Assembly: GCA_022559845.1 (NCBI GenBank)
Contig: CM040118.1
Location: 441,066,053 to 441,130,052, forward strand
DNA: 64,000 bases
Source of the DNA: Amorphophallus konjac
Lineage: Eukaryota; Streptophyta; Magnoliopsida; Alismatales; Araceae
Reading direction: 5' to 3'
In this document: positions 12,131 through 23,230 of the stretch, one piece after another
Position numbering within the stretch: the first letter of the stretch is position 1
Layout of the letters: every line of letters starts with the position of its first letter
The notes under the pieces: model-generated
Databases searched by the model: none
What the model was told of the DNA's origin: nothing
What the model saw: the letters and a program-made list of their open reading frames with translations, nothing else
Program-made: the position numbers and the translations under genes

Positions 12131-14779
12131 ATGTTTAACTCAATTAATGTTCATGAGGGTGATCAACCTAGCACATCTTATTCCCTTCAATTTCAACATA
12201 TTCATCACAACTCTCACCATAATCTTTTAAAGGGACCACGCCCTCATCTTCACGATTTTGCCCCACCCATGGGCAATATCCAATCCCATGGTCCCTCGCC
12301 TCAATCGCGAGCCACTACTCCTACGGGACCGTCTCCTCCCGAAGATGAGAAGGTCTCCCAGATCTTGCATGCATTAGATCATCTCACCCCTCAACAAATC
12401 CAAGCCCTTAAGGCCGTTGTTGAGGGTGCACCTCATTCCCCTCATCCTCCTTCCAATCCTACGCGGGTGGCCCATCACCCACTTCCCTCTTCTATTCACA
12501 TTCCTACCCGGGTAGCCCATCACCCATCTCCTCCTATTCACACTTCTCCTCGGGTGGTCCAATACCCGCCTCCTTCGTCCACACCTACCCCTATTCGGGT
12601 GGCCCGTCACCCGCCTCCTTTTATTCCTCCTCCACCACGGCCCCAAGGCCCATTTATTCCTTGCAACCCGGCCCATCCGGGTTCTTCTATGGGTCATCCC
12701 ATTAATCCCCTTCCACGGCCTTTTTGTGCGGCCCCTCCTTCAAGGCCCTGCCGACCCTCTGTTGCTCAAGTCACACCCCTCCAACAAACTCTTCTCGACA
12801 AAGTCACTTTGTTGGAGGAACAATTAAAGAGGGTTACGAGCCCACGGCCCGCTCCTCCTACTCCAGTCAATCCCCTTTATGCGGCTCTAAATGACATTAC
12901 AAAGATGGAGAAAGATTGGAAGGATAGGAGAGACGGCTACGGCGTCGACAGTTCAAGCAAGCAAGAGCCGGCAGATTTCAACGTTCAAGTGGACGATGTC
13001 CATCCTCCACCCATTCACCCCGTTCATTCATATGGCCCTCCGCCTCCGCCTACGCATTCACACTTGCATTCACCACATCATCTGCAATACCATTACATTC
13101 CACCACCTACTAATACATCTCCACCATGGCATCCACTTGAACTCGATAATGAAGAACCGGCAATTGAAGAATTCAAGACGGCACATGATGATGAAGCTCT
13201 GCAGGCATCCCTTCCGAGTTTTCTTCGTTTTCCTCTCCCTCCGCTACCACTGGATGAACCCCCTGCTCAAGACGATGCCATCGTCCTTAATATAACCCCC
13301 GCTTCTAAGACTTATTGGTGTTATGACGAGGGATCAATACTCCAATCACCCATGTCGGCGCACCAAGACATGTCTCCTACCCCAGACACCGCTCGCCCCA
13401 TCCGGCGTTTCCTCCGGACCAAACCTGATACTTTTACACCTCCTGCTATACCATCAGCCTCCACAGCACCGGCCTCCGCTAAACCTCCACATGCTATACC
13501 ATTAGCCTCCACTTCATCAGCTAACCTCCTATTACCGCCACCTCGGCCCTCCATTATACCTTTAACCCATGACCTAGCCACTCCTATTCCACTACTTAAC
13601 CCTTCACCCTTACCCGTGGCTAATCCTGAGCAGGATTCACCCCTTTTTGCACTCGAGCCAACCCCGACTGCTTCCGAGCAAAGGGAGAAGCTCGACGTGT
13701 TTGAACCGCCATTTCCACTCACCCTTTCTCCAACACCTTCCATTATACCTCCACCATCTATGGAACCTTCCGCCTCCGCTTCACCCCCCTTTACTACTCG
13801 GAACGGGTGTCCTTCTGTAAGTACTTGTGATGAAGATGATCAAGAGCCGGAAAAGAAAGATTTGGCCGCGGCCATGATGTTCAAGATGCAAGAACTTATT
13901 TGTCGAATGCCAATCCGGGTTGTTGTGCCAAGAATGGTCGAAGAGGCCAAGCCCCCGCCGCTGCTCGCCAGAAGAGAATGCCAAGCGTTGATGCCGTATA
14001 AGTCTATGTCCAAGGGCCAGACAGGGCACCCCTTGTTCCGATCCTTCAATCTGGAACCTTCTATTTCATACAAGGGGCGAACGCCCGCTTTGTTCAACAC
14101 TTTTCAAACACCACAATCCTTGGATATGACAATGCTTCACGCTCTAATTTTCCAATTCTCTCACATTGTCACTCTTCACCCTCCAAGGGAGTTGGCAGTG
14201 ATTGTTAAAGCTTCATCACAGACTTTGATTTTATCCGGTTGTACACTTTTGCTGCCGTGGAGGGGTAGACATGCTTCCACTAAGGGACCTTCCACCTTCT
14301 ATTCAACTTCACCCACATTCACATCTATCATCGATTTTTCATGGGCCACTCCACAGGCGAAGAGGAGGATCTCATCCTCTCATCCCTCGTATTCTTCACA
14401 TTCTTTGCATTTCATGCATTCATTGCATCTGTTGCATTGCATCCGCATACATTTGCACTTCTTCTTTCCCGGGTTTCCGGACCCGTATCTTCCCCGCCTT
14501 CCGGAACCTCCGGATCTTCCGCATTTCCCATCTTATTCATCTTCATCCTCAGGATCTGCGGGTCCCCTTACACTGCCCGGGCATTGCACCCTCTCCAATC
14601 TTTCCTCAGGGCATCGCGCCCCTTTCCAACCATTGCATCCGGACTCCCCGAATTTCTCTCCCGTCCTCCCTGGGCATCGCGTCCCATGGTATCTTCCTCC
14701 TCCGGAACCTCCGATCTCGCTCTTTGGGCATCGCGCCCCTGCACACCCTCAAGTCCGGATCCTCTGGGCTTCTTACTGA
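12131..14779 (+). CDS. proline-rich LARD-P protein (882 aa), function unknown
   Basis: This is the only long intact frame of the element. I chose ATG 12131, which follows the primer site and leader by about 1 kb; the open frame extends a little upstream without a better start. Residues 1-60 are ordinary sequence. Residues about 75-260 are Pro/His-rich with repeated 'RVAHHP' units. A short acidic segment with 'QILHALDHLTPQQIQALKAVV' character could form helices. The middle is Pro/Ser/Ala-rich. Residues 600-750 look more globular (several Met, Phe and Leu). The tail enters the PGHRAP/PPEPPD repeats and stops when the frame slips. I see no zinc knuckle, protease or polymerase motif. By position it could be a diverged Gag, but that is inference. 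Confidence 0.6.
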   Translation: MFNSINVHEGDQPSTSYSLQFQHIHHNSHHNLLKGPRPHLHDFAPPMGNIQSHGPSPQSRATTPTGPSPPEDEKVSQILHALDHLTPQQIQALKAVVEGAPHSPHPPSNPTRVAHHPLPSSIHIPTRVAHHPSPPIHTSPRVVQYPPPSSTPTPIRVARHPPPFIPPPPRPQGPFIPCNPAHPGSSMGHPINPLPRPFCAAPPSRPCRPSVAQVTPLQQTLLDKVTLLEEQLKRVTSPRPAPPTPVNPLYAALNDITKMEKDWKDRRDGYGVDSSSKQEPADFNVQVDDVHPPPIHPVHSYGPPPPPTHSHLHSPHHLQYHYIPPPTNTSPPWHPLELDNEEPAIEEFKTAHDDEALQASLPSFLRFPLPPLPLDEPPAQDDAIVLNITPASKTYWCYDEGSILQSPMSAHQDMSPTPDTARPIRRFLRTKPDTFTPPAIPSASTAPASAKPPHAIPLASTSSANLLLPPPRPSIIPLTHDLATPIPLLNPSPLPVANPEQDSPLFALEPTPTASEQREKLDVFEPPFPLTLSPTPSIIPPPSMEPSASASPPFTTRNGCPSVSTCDEDDQEPEKKDLAAAMMFKMQELICRMPIRVVVPRMVEEAKPPPLLARRECQALMPYKSMSKGQTGHPLFRSFNLEPSISYKGRTPALFNTFQTPQSLDMTMLHALIFQFSHIVTLHPPRELAVIVKASSQTLILSGCTLLLPWRGRHASTKGPSTFYSTSPTFTSIIDFSWATPQAKRRISSSHPSYSSHSLHFMHSLHLLHCIRIHLHFFFPGFPDPYLPRLPEPPDLPHFPSYSSSSSGSAGPLTLPGHCTLSNLSSGHRAPFQPLHPDSPNFSPVLPGHRVPWYLPPPEPPISLFGHRAPAHPQVRILWASY

Positions 14780-15310
14780 TTCTCCCTGGGCATCGTGCCC
14801 CTTTCCGTCTTCTTCCTCTGGAACCTCCGGACTTTCTCCCAGGGCATCGCGCCCTTTTCTATCTTCTTCCCCCGGAACCTCCAGATCCTTCACCCCTCTC
14901 TCAATCCCTTGGGCATGACGCCCCTTTCCATTTTCTACCCCCGGAACTTCCGGACCTTCCATCTTTCCTCCAATTCATCCTCTTGCTTCTCCGGGACATC
15001 ATGTCCTTCATTCTTTTCTTCCTTTTCTATCATCTTTTTCCATTCCGAGGGCAACGCGTCCCTCGATATTTCCCTCCGGAACCTCCGGACCCTCCTGATC
15101 CTTTTCATCCACTCTTCCCTGGGTACCGCGTCCCTCGGCATCTCATTCCCCCGGAACCTCCGGACCATCCATCTTTCTTCGATTCATCTTTCTACTCTTC
15201 CAGGACATCACATCCTTCATTTTCTTCTTCCTTTTCATCATCTTTTTCCCTATTTCTTCCCTAGGGCACCGCGTCCCTCGATATTTTATCCCTCCGGAGC
15301 CCCCGGATTC
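14586..15310 (+). repeat. alternating dyad / PGHRAP-PPEPPD repeat region, body 2
   Basis: This is the counterpart of 5262-5990. The main ORF stops inside it at 14779, and another frame (14341-15264) carries further PGHRAP and PPEPPD blocks. The ancestral protein therefore probably extended to about 15300 and lost frame. Confidence 0.7.
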
Positions 15311-16662
15311 CTCCTATCAGGATTCTCCTCCACAACCTCCGGACCCTCCGGATCTGCCTCTTTCCATCTATCAATTTCTTCTTCCGATTCCCCCTAATCC
15401 TGGGTCCGACCCAACTTCTTCCACATCCACTGCCTTGGGCATCTGCCCATTCTCTCACTGCTTTCGAGGCTTTAGTCCTCACTCCTCCTTCTAATTCTCC
15501 GCTTCTTCTGTAGACCTTTCATGTGATCAGGGTCTCCACACCTTAGTGAGGGAGTTCTAGCCCTCGCCTCTCTTCCTTTTTTTCCTTATTCGTCTGAGTC
15601 TGGTCTTGGCACCACTCCTTCTTGTTAAGCCACTTTCAAACCCTTTGCTTCCAATCCTTTTGACTGCCAAAGAGGACTATCCCACGATGATCAACCTCGC
15701 CTCTGACAGCTGCTTCTACAAAGGTTGCAAGGTAACATATTGGCGTAAGTACTCATTTCATGATATCATTATCTCATTGCTTCACGATGATTTTCAAAAT
15801 AAAGTGCTTCTTAACAAGATTAAGAGTGGTAGTCAAGACCTTTATCTTAGGTCGAATCTTTATCTTTACTAAATCATTCTCAAAACAGTCTTTTAGGCTT
15901 GTTTTTGCATCACCTTTGATAATAAAAACCCCACGCTGGGAATTCAACGTTCTCTCCCTGCTTGTTAAGAGTAACCTTCAGCTGGGCATTCCACACACTT
16001 CACAGCGTCCTTAGCCGGCTCCTTTGGTTAAAACACCGTTGCTACTTTGGCCATGCCATGAGAATTCTTGAAAGTCTTTTTCTCTTCTTTACTCGGCCGC
16101 GTGCAGGGGCAAGAGGTTGACGGATGAGATGACCCACCCAGGGTAATCCCCAATACGAGAGGAGTCTCAAATAGGGGCAGTCTTGACCCAAAATCAATAT
16201 GAGTTTTCATATGAGTTTTCATGATATACATCTCACCAAAAGGGCTATTATGAAAATCAAGTCAAAATTTCGATAAAAGCAAAATTGTGAATTATGACAT
16301 GTCAAGAGTGGCAAAGTCCCCGCAGGGAAAACCCTGGTCGTATGCATGTCAAGGGTCTAAAAATCAAAGGCACAAAGCCCCGGCACAACAGACTACCTCT
16401 TTGAGGGGAAACACCTTGGAAGGAATTCAAGTCCCGACATCTCCCATCCTGCATAAAGCTTATCCTCAATTATTCTTCTCTTCTCCCTCTAAGACCGAAT
16501 GTTTCTCGGGTATGGCCTTGGTAGGAGCACCGTTAATCAAGGGCAGTCAGTTATAGGGCGCCACCCTTCAATGCACGCTCGGCTTTAGGTAATTTTAGCA
16601 AAAGGGGAAGGAACAAGGACCCCTAGCCAGTGGTTCAAAAACACCCTTTGATGCTGCATTAA
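15311..16662 (+). other. LARD-P 3' region, no recognisable gene (body 2)
   Basis: Collinear with 5991-7339. Short frames only; nothing recognisable on either strand. Confidence 0.6.
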
Positions 16663-16925
16663 CAATGTCTAATAAAAAAAAAAGAAAAAAATCAAAAGAA
16701 AAAAAAACAAAAAAAACTTGAATATTTCCTAAGTCAAAATCCAAAAAAAATTTGAATATTTTCTAAGCCAAAATCCCAAAAAATTGAATATTTCCTGATC
16801 AAAATCCAACAAAAATTGAATATTTTCAAAATTCATAATAAAAATTCAAATATTTTTCAAAAACCACATAAAAATTGAAATATTTTCAAAACTCATAAAA
16901 ATTTGCATATTTTTAAAATCTAAAA
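16663..16925 (+). repeat. AT-rich minisatellite, body 2
   Basis: Degenerate units around AAAATTGAATATTTTC, collinear with 7340-7600. Confidence 0.75.
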
Positions 16926-18339
16926 AATTACATTGTATTTTTCTGATGGTGCTTTTGCAGGAACAACAACTTTGTAAGGACCAATAGCACGGGATGAGTC
17001 CTCTCCATTCATTGACATCTACCTTTTGATTCTTCCCATGTTCACAATTGATCACATCTTCATAATTTGCTACGCATTACTCCGATTATTCATCTCCAAA
17101 TCTTTTTTATCAAATCTTGCTGATCACTCCGCCGATGGGCATTATCAGATCTTGATCATTCAACTCCAAATCTTGATTAGCCAAGTTGTCATCCTCATGA
17201 CAAATGACAAACAATGATGCTATGCTATCTATGCTTTAATGATGATATCTATGTTATTCATGCCTTTCACGCTGTGCACACTTGAATGCTATTCATGATA
17301 TGATACATACATGCTATTGATGCTTTGATTCATGCTATGCTTGCTATGCTTAAATACCTTATTCATTGCTTGTTATCTTTTATATCTTGGCTGATGAATC
17401 TTTGAGCGCAGGAAGAAGCTCTTGGTCCCACCGACTGGGCATCATCATCCAAGCCCCACGGTGCTTGCACCTCATTTCTCAGTTCCCCCATGCTCATTGC
17501 TATCACCATCCCCCTGTATGCATTCTACTATATGTTACATACGCTACTAGATTATATCAAGGACCTTGTGACTTTGGTAAATCTGGGATTTGAGTTCCCC
17601 TTCATCAAAAATAATGATGATTCCAGAGGAGTCTTAGTCACACGGATAGGCCGTTGAGCCGTCCAAGACTGGGGACGATGGTTCCCTTTTGCGAGTTGAT
17701 GCGTGGATAAACGGGCTTCGGCTTAGTATCGGCTCGCAGAATGGGTTTCTTGACCCAGTCTTGGCAGTTTAACAATATTATCCTTGATTATCTTATATTT
17801 TCATTTGTTTTAATTTTTCTTTTAAACCCAGCATGCATTCATATAGGAGTTTGAAACAATTTTTGAAAATCATTCTGATAAGCTGATTTGGAGAGTCAAA
17901 TTGATCTTAATCTTTCCAGATATGAGATATTCATTGCTGATGGAATCCTCAGTTCGTTTTGTCACTGTTTTGGGTCATTTTCTCGAAAGCTCCTTGTTTG
18001 GATTTCTATCATCTTATCTCAATCCTTTTACTTTGATCCACCTTGGCTGCAGCACGTCCACATTGGCTGGTAACCGCTCCCCAATGGTGAAACCTACAGG
18101 TTTGTGACCTGGGGTACTTCCACCGCGCTGGAAGTTGATCATTCTCCTTCGTGCCTGCGTGCACACTCCTCCTCTTATCCAAACATCGTTGATTTCATTG
18201 AATTTCTCGGGATTGCTTCATCTCGAGCTTTTGATTTCATTCTCATCAAGTGATGTTGATTGCGTGTCTCATCACACCTTGGCATCTACTTTTCAGTTCG
18301 CTCTGCTCCCTTGCAAAGCAGACGCCAAGGTGGGGCAGC
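16926..18339 (+). other. LARD-P 3' untranslated region (body 2)
   Basis: There is no recognisable gene. A TGCTATGCT stretch near 17217-17350 is slightly longer than in body 1 (an extra short unit near 17341). It ends in AAGGTGGGGCAGC directly before LTR 3. Confidence 0.6.
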
Positions 18340-19026
18340 TGTAGACACGCCAAAATTGACGTTACTGTGAGTGCATCTCGTATTACCTTGTAATGCCCCA
18401 ATTTGACCCTCCAATTAACTTTGTTTGAGTTATTTTCCCCAATTTTCTTGGATTTCTCCCTTTTTTCCCCTCTTCTTATTTTTCCCTATTTTTCTGGATT
18501 TTTTGGGCAGTTTTCTCTTTTTTTTGGATTTCACGACTTGAAGTGGGGCGTGTTTTAATTAACGGCCTGGTCTAAGGCGCATTTTGAAGAAAGGACGACT
18601 AGAGACAAAGGCGTCAGTTTCTGGAATTTTTTGGTTTCCAAAACAGAAAAAAATAAGAATTAACGACCCTCCTTGGGTCGTGTTTTTAAATAACGCCTCT
18701 CCCTCAAGCGTCTCTTCATCATTTTTAAATACACAAAGTTTTTATTGCTAAAATTAAATCCGTGAATTAACGCCTTTGTCCCAGTCGTGATTTCAATTAA
18801 CACCTTGACCAAGATCGTCAATTCTTGTTCAATTCCGAACTCCATCAGCACCCCTTCCCTTCCTCACTTACACTCCTTTTTCACTTGCGAGAGGGTTCCA
18901 ATGGCTTCCTAATATTGAAAGGACACTTGGAGGAAGGATCCCCCTTTCCATCCTACCAAAACTAAGTTTTCTAATTTTTTATGGAATTAATTCCGAATTT
19001 CCCTTCCTTTCCTCATTTAACCTCCT
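18340..19026 (+). repeat. LARD-P LTR 3, segment 1
   Basis: This is the left part of the third LTR, from TGTAGA to the Tat-A insertion site. The LTR resumes at 30137, is broken again at 30362 by the CACTA element, and resumes at 38404. Bases 19022-19026 (CTCCT) are the Tat-A target duplication. Confidence 0.92.
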
Positions 19027-19814
19027 TGAAGAGGCGGAATCTCGCGCTGAGTCCTGAGCGGGCTGTGGATCACCAGAAGATGAATCTGCAAGAGAAGGGA
19101 AACGTATCAGAGGGCCCAGGGGATCTCCCTGGGGGAAAACCCTCCGATGGCTAAGTCAGTAGAGCGATGGTGGAAGCGATAATGAGGGGAGGAGAGAGCT
19201 GATGCGCGAGAATCCTCTCCACCAAGGGTGAAGCGAATCGTGCCCAGGAGCTTAGGGTATGTAAAGGGCTAGTTCATCTTACCATCTTCCGGAGGGTCTC
19301 CCTTACTTAAATAGTGCATCGCCTTTTAAGAGTCCGGTGAGCTGAGGGCTTCCCGGCGGGAGTTACGTCTTCATCGGGGGCTTTCATGGCCGGATCGTGG
19401 GGGCGTTATCCCCTTTGAGTTCGGCAGCTCCCATGACTCTCCCGCTGCCGGAGGACTCTGAACGGCCGCACCTGCAGGTAAACAAGCGGTCTCACCGAGC
19501 TACGGGGATGCTAGCTCGTGTCCGAGCGATAGGCATGGCCCGGCGAAGGTGGGGTCGGATAGGTCGGCTGGAGCCTCTTTCTCTCGGTCGGAGAGTGGGC
19601 TTTAGACCGGACCTTCCATCCGATCTGACCGTTGTCTCGGGCCCTCCGAGCCTAGAAGGCCGCCGGGGAGAGTTGGTTCCTCGAGTCTTTATTTATTGGG
19701 CTTTTCTCCCAAAGTGGGCCCTGTGGGCTATCACTTGGGTGGGGCTCGCCCGGTTGGACCTTGTAGGCCTTGTTGGGCCGCCTTGGTGGTGGGCTGCGGA
19801 AATCCCCCTCTCCA
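19027..19814 (-). repeat. Tat-A 3' LTR (788 bp)
   Basis: Read on the plus strand it runs from TGAAGAGG to CTCTCCA. In element sense it is the downstream LTR. A TATTTAAG promoter-like box lies on the minus strand at about 19306-19313. Confidence 0.95.
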
Positions 19815-19833
19815 CTTGTCCCCCTCCTACTCC
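19815..19833 (-). promoter_or_regulatory. Tat-A polypurine tract
   Basis: On the minus strand GGAGTAGGAGGGGGACAAG directly precedes the LTR start TGGAGAGG. The same tract precedes the Tat-B LTR at 40315-40333. Confidence 0.85.
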
Positions 19834-20029
19834 CGAGCCAAGGAGGCTCGGATGAGTAGTTTTTCGAGGCTTTGGACCGGCGTGGCTCAGGTGGGTGGAA
19901 TTCCGTTGGCGTTATGTAGCCGCTTATAGCGGTTGCCGAGGCCCGTAATGATGATCCTGACGGATTTGAAACGAAGGGGCCCCCCTTTTTCTCGGAGCAC
20001 GGAACGGCGCGCCGCCACCCTCAGGGGTT

Positions 20030-20045
20030 TATAGGGGGCGCTGTT
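20030..20045 (+). promoter_or_regulatory. candidate TATA box of the opposite-strand gene
   Basis: GGGTTTATAGG lies about 190 bp upstream of the accessory gene's ATG. The same string is kept in Tat-B on the other strand (about 40107-40124), although the two elements are otherwise clearly diverged. Confidence 0.5.
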
Positions 20046-20927
20046 CATCGTTCTAGGCTTCCAGGGTTTTAGGCTTTCCTTGCTTCTTGATGCGCCGTGA
20101 GAGCACAGCGGAGACGCGGAGCCTTGCGGCGGCGTTTGAAGAGTTGGCGAGGATAACCGCGGAGGCGGTTCGGTAGCTTCCTTCTCCCCCGGAGTCTTCA
20201 AGCTCGTACGAGGGATCTTCTCCCGAGCCGATGGCGGATCAGAGTCCGGAGCTTGTGCCCGTGAGGCGCGATCCCGTCCCCAACTGTAGCGAGTTGGGAG
20301 AAGCGGAGGTGCGGAGGCTGGAGCATCGTTTCCGTCTGCCTCTCCGCTATAGCTTTGCTGCTGCCACTCCATACGAGACGAGTCTGGATGACCGCAATGG
20401 GCACATTTGCACCTTCCTCTTGGCCTGGAAGAGTGGATTTCGGCTTCCTTTCGATCCTTTCGTGCTGCAGTTGCTCACTTTTTTCCGGTTGGCGCCTATC
20501 CAGTTGGTGGCCAACTCCTATCTTCTTCTTTCGGCGTTCGGGATTTTGTGCCACCAGCGCGGCATCTTCCCGTCTCTGGACCTTTTCCACTTCTTCTTTG
20601 AGCTGAAGGCGCATCCATCGGTGGGAAAAGGTTTTTACTTCATCCAGGCGCGGAGGAATAGGAGCTGCATCTCGCTTGCGGCGAAGGACTCCTCGCACAA
20701 GGGGTGGAAGACTCAGTTCTTCTGGGTGAAGGCGATGGCGACGGACGAGATCTGGAGATGCCGGACCTCGCCCAATTTTCATCCGAATCTGCCCCCTCGC
20801 CAGGAGGAGTTTCCTCCCCACGTGGAGCAGCAGGCTGCCCGTCTGTTGGAGAATCGCCAATCGACCGAGGAGCTGGTGACACCGGAGAACATCGAACGGT
20901 GTCTTCTCTCGCGGTTGACGGCGTCAG

Positions 20928-21005
20928 GTACGGATCTTTGAGGTTCTTCTTCTGGGGTGGTAACCCTTTTTTTTCTCTCCTGACCGGGGCTTCTTCTTGT
21001 TGCAG
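20928..21005 (+). other. intron of the Tat-A accessory gene
   Basis: 78 bp, GT-AG, with a T/C-rich run before TTGTTGCAG. The exon-1 frame runs open to the donor and would meet a stop a few codons into the intron (TGA at 20939-20941), which supports splicing. Confidence 0.65.
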
Positions 21006-22743
21006 ACGTGAGGCGGGAGCCTCTGGAGGAGGCGGCCGAGGTCATCGATCTGGGAGAGACTCGGCAGCCGACGAGCCTGATGTCTCGGTGGGTCGCGCTT
21101 ATGCCCGAGATAAGGGCAAGGGGGCGGCCCCCGAGGGGACTTCTCGGTCGACCGGCCTGAAGCGCAAGGATCCCCTGGTGGGGAAACTACGGGAGGCCGC
21201 GAAGGCCAGGAAGAGGGCCAGGAAAGCCGGTCTTCCTACCGCCGTCGGGGGCGACTCTGGCTCGGCGGCGCTCCCCTCTCGGGGGCAGGATGGGGCCGAC
21301 CCTTCTGGGCTGGCTCTCCCATCTGCCGAGCGAGAGGGGGCCGAGGAGACCAGGGGCCCCGCAGAGGGAGGTGATGGGTCGGCTCTCCCCTCTGTAGGGA
21401 CAGAGGGGGCCGATGCCGGCGTGGCCGGCGCTGGGACCGAGAGCTCGGTCGGTGCAGATGGGGGTGTGTCGCAACCCCAAGTGCCGGCAGTTTCTGGTGC
21501 CGTTGATCCCGCGGCGCCGGTCGAGGGTGGGGGTTCGCCCGGGGAGGCGTTGCAACCCCAACCGACCGTGGTGCGCGGGGCGGTTAGTTCTGCTGCCACA
21601 ACAGGGCCTTCTGACGGGGCGCCCAGGGTGGAGCGGTCCCCTTTGCCGGAAGCTCTGGTCAGGCTTGGTGTCTCGGGTGATCTGTACCGGATCTGCCGGT
21701 CGATCGCCGATAGGACGAGGGGCGGAGAAAAGCGCAGCACTCCTGCCGGGGTCCTTGACATCCTGATGGAGGGCGGCCTTGTTATAGCTCGGACAGCGGC
21801 CGTGATGGCAGAGGCGCACGCCCGGACGGAGGCGGAGCGGTCGACGCTCGCCTGGACCCTCGGTGGATGCGAGAGGAAACTAGCTCGGCTCGAGGGGGAG
21901 CACGAGGGGCTCCGGCGGGAGTTCCTTGCTCTCAGGGAGTTGGCGCGGTCGAGCCGTCGGGAGGCCGAGGTACTGGCCGAGCAGCTGACAAGGGCCCGAG
22001 AATCGCTCGAGAGGAAGAGCAAGCGTCTAGAAGACGAGCGTCAACGCCACGTCGAGCTGGACGGCCTCTGGGAGCGTGAGCGTGCCGAGCTGCAGGATCG
22101 AGCGGAGGACGCGGAGCGCCTTCGTGCTGAGGCCGAGGCGGACCGAGCCCGGGCGGAGGGTCGGATGACCGAGACCGAGCGGAGGATGACCGAGCTGGAG
22201 GAGCGTCTGGCGAGGGCGGAAGAGCGTGCGGCCGAGGCGGAGCGGGCTCGGGACGGGCAGGTCGAGGCGGAGGCGATCGAGCGCTATAAAGGCTCGGAAG
22301 CTTACTCGGCCGACCTGATTGCAGCCGCCCTACCCTACTACGAGGTAGCTCTCCGCCGGGGTGCTCGAAAGGGGTTCAAGCAGGGCTATCGCCGAGCGAT
22401 GAACTATGCTAATGAGCACCTGGCCGGAGGTGACTTTCCTTACGGCCAGCGTTATGACTCGGACGAGTCAGATTCCAGCTCCTCATCTTCGGCCGGGGAA
22501 GAACCGGAGGAGTCGCCTCAGCGGGGTCACCGGCTCCGGAGGCCTCGGGAGGGCTCGCGACCGGGACAGTTCTCGCACAGGCGAGGTCAGTGTCCGGGCC
22601 GGCCGTCGCCGAGGGTACCGGGGGTGACGCGTCCCCTACTGCGGTTCCCGAGCTTCAAAGTGGGCCCGAGGCCTGATGTAACTTTATTTTGCCCCTTCCC
22701 CTTTTTGTCCGTCTTCCTCGTTGTAAGAGGCTTTTATGGAGGC

Positions 22744-22749
22744 AATAAA
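22744..22749 (+). terminator. polyadenylation signal of the accessory gene
   Basis: AATAAA overlaps the end of the long exon-2 frame, close to its stop codon at 22750-22752. Confidence 0.5.
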
Positions 22750-23018
22750 TAACTTACTTTATTTGATCGCTATCTTTGCTGTGATTTGGTTGGCGTATCG
22801 TGGCAGTTGGAAAGTGCCGATATTTTTTGCGCCATTTTCGCATGTCGATTCGGGAGACTTCTGGCGGGCGTCCTTCCGTATTACCATGCTTTGAAAGGCG
22901 AGGTGCTTCGCGAATCCCGCTAGGGCGGGGGGCAGGGATTTCGAGGTGACCTTCCAGGGAGGTCCTGTAGCGTGTTTTCGAGGGGGGAGTCTTTTAAGGC
23001 GCGTGGCCTCCCTTGGCC

Positions 23019-23027
23019 TATAAAAAG
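23019..23027 (+). promoter_or_regulatory. strong plus-strand TATA box inside Tat-A
   Basis: TATAAAAAG in the context CCTATAAAAAGG is followed about 30 bases later by a pyrimidine-rich initiator-like stretch, CTTCTCTCTTAACAC. It points away from the accessory gene's end and towards the 3' end of pol on the opposite strand. Confidence 0.5.
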
Positions 23028-23128
23028 GACCGAAGGGCGCTCCTTCTCTCTTAACACTTAGGACTTTCGCCGGCGGTCTGCTCTTATTCCCTCGTCTTCG
23101 CTTTGCGTTGCGCCACCGCGATCGGAAC

Positions 23129-23230
23129 ATGGAGGACCCTTCAGAAGGTGATGCTGCAGACGACGGGGAGCGGCCGGTTCCAGATGTCCTGGAATATCGG
23201 TCGGGTCCCACGGTCGCCGCGCGTGCATGA
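23129..23230 (+). CDS. possible small acidic ORF (33 aa) behind the internal TATA box
   Basis: ATG at 23129 is the first ATG after the TATA box at 23019. It opens an acidic peptide (MEDPSEGDAADDGERPVPD...) and stops at TGA 23228. The next about 150 bp in the same frame are again open and Arg-rich. A short tandem duplication around ACGGTCGCCGCGCG lies across the stop (near 23209-23257). It could be the start of a decayed antisense gene or a chance frame. Confidence 0.3.
   Translation: MEDPSEGDAADDGERPVPDVLEYRSGPTVAARA

Larger units (their letters stand above)
11060..18339 (+). mobile_element. LARD-P body 2
   Basis: The second interior is 7280 bp, bounded by LTR 2 and LTR 3, and collinear with body 1 at an offset of about 9322 bp. 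It has the same primer site (11063-11080), leader dyads, ORF, repeat region, AT-rich minisatellite and 3' region. Unlike body 1 its main ORF is open. Differences from body 1 are scattered single bases and small indels. Confidence 0.9.
20231..22752 (+). pseudogene. Tat-A accessory gene, opposite strand (putative gypsy-type transposon protein, PF04195-like)
   Basis: Exon 1 (20231-20927) starts MADQSPE and carries a domain of about 150 residues (positions 40-190) with the 'FDPFVLQLLTFFRLAPIQLV' and 'DLFHFFF' pattern of the plant 'putative gypsy type transposon' family (PF04195). A GT-AG intron, 20928-21005, follows (donor CAG/GTACGG, acceptor TTGTTGCAG). Exon 2 (21006-22752) encodes a basic 'KARKRARKA' patch, a low-complexity middle, and a coiled coil of about 170 residues rich in Glu, Arg and Ala (about 21810-22270). 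The tail is Ser-rich. The frame entering exon 2 reaches a stop at about 21160, while the long exon-2 frame is shifted by one, so a one-base indel near 21055-21070 probably breaks this copy. AATAAA lies at 22744-22749. The family's role in the element is not established. Confidence 0.75.

Noticed and set aside
20640..22022. Long minus-strand frames opposite the Tat-A accessory gene
   Set aside because: They are shadows of the GC-rich plus-strand exons, which carry the PF04195-like domain, intron and coiled coil.
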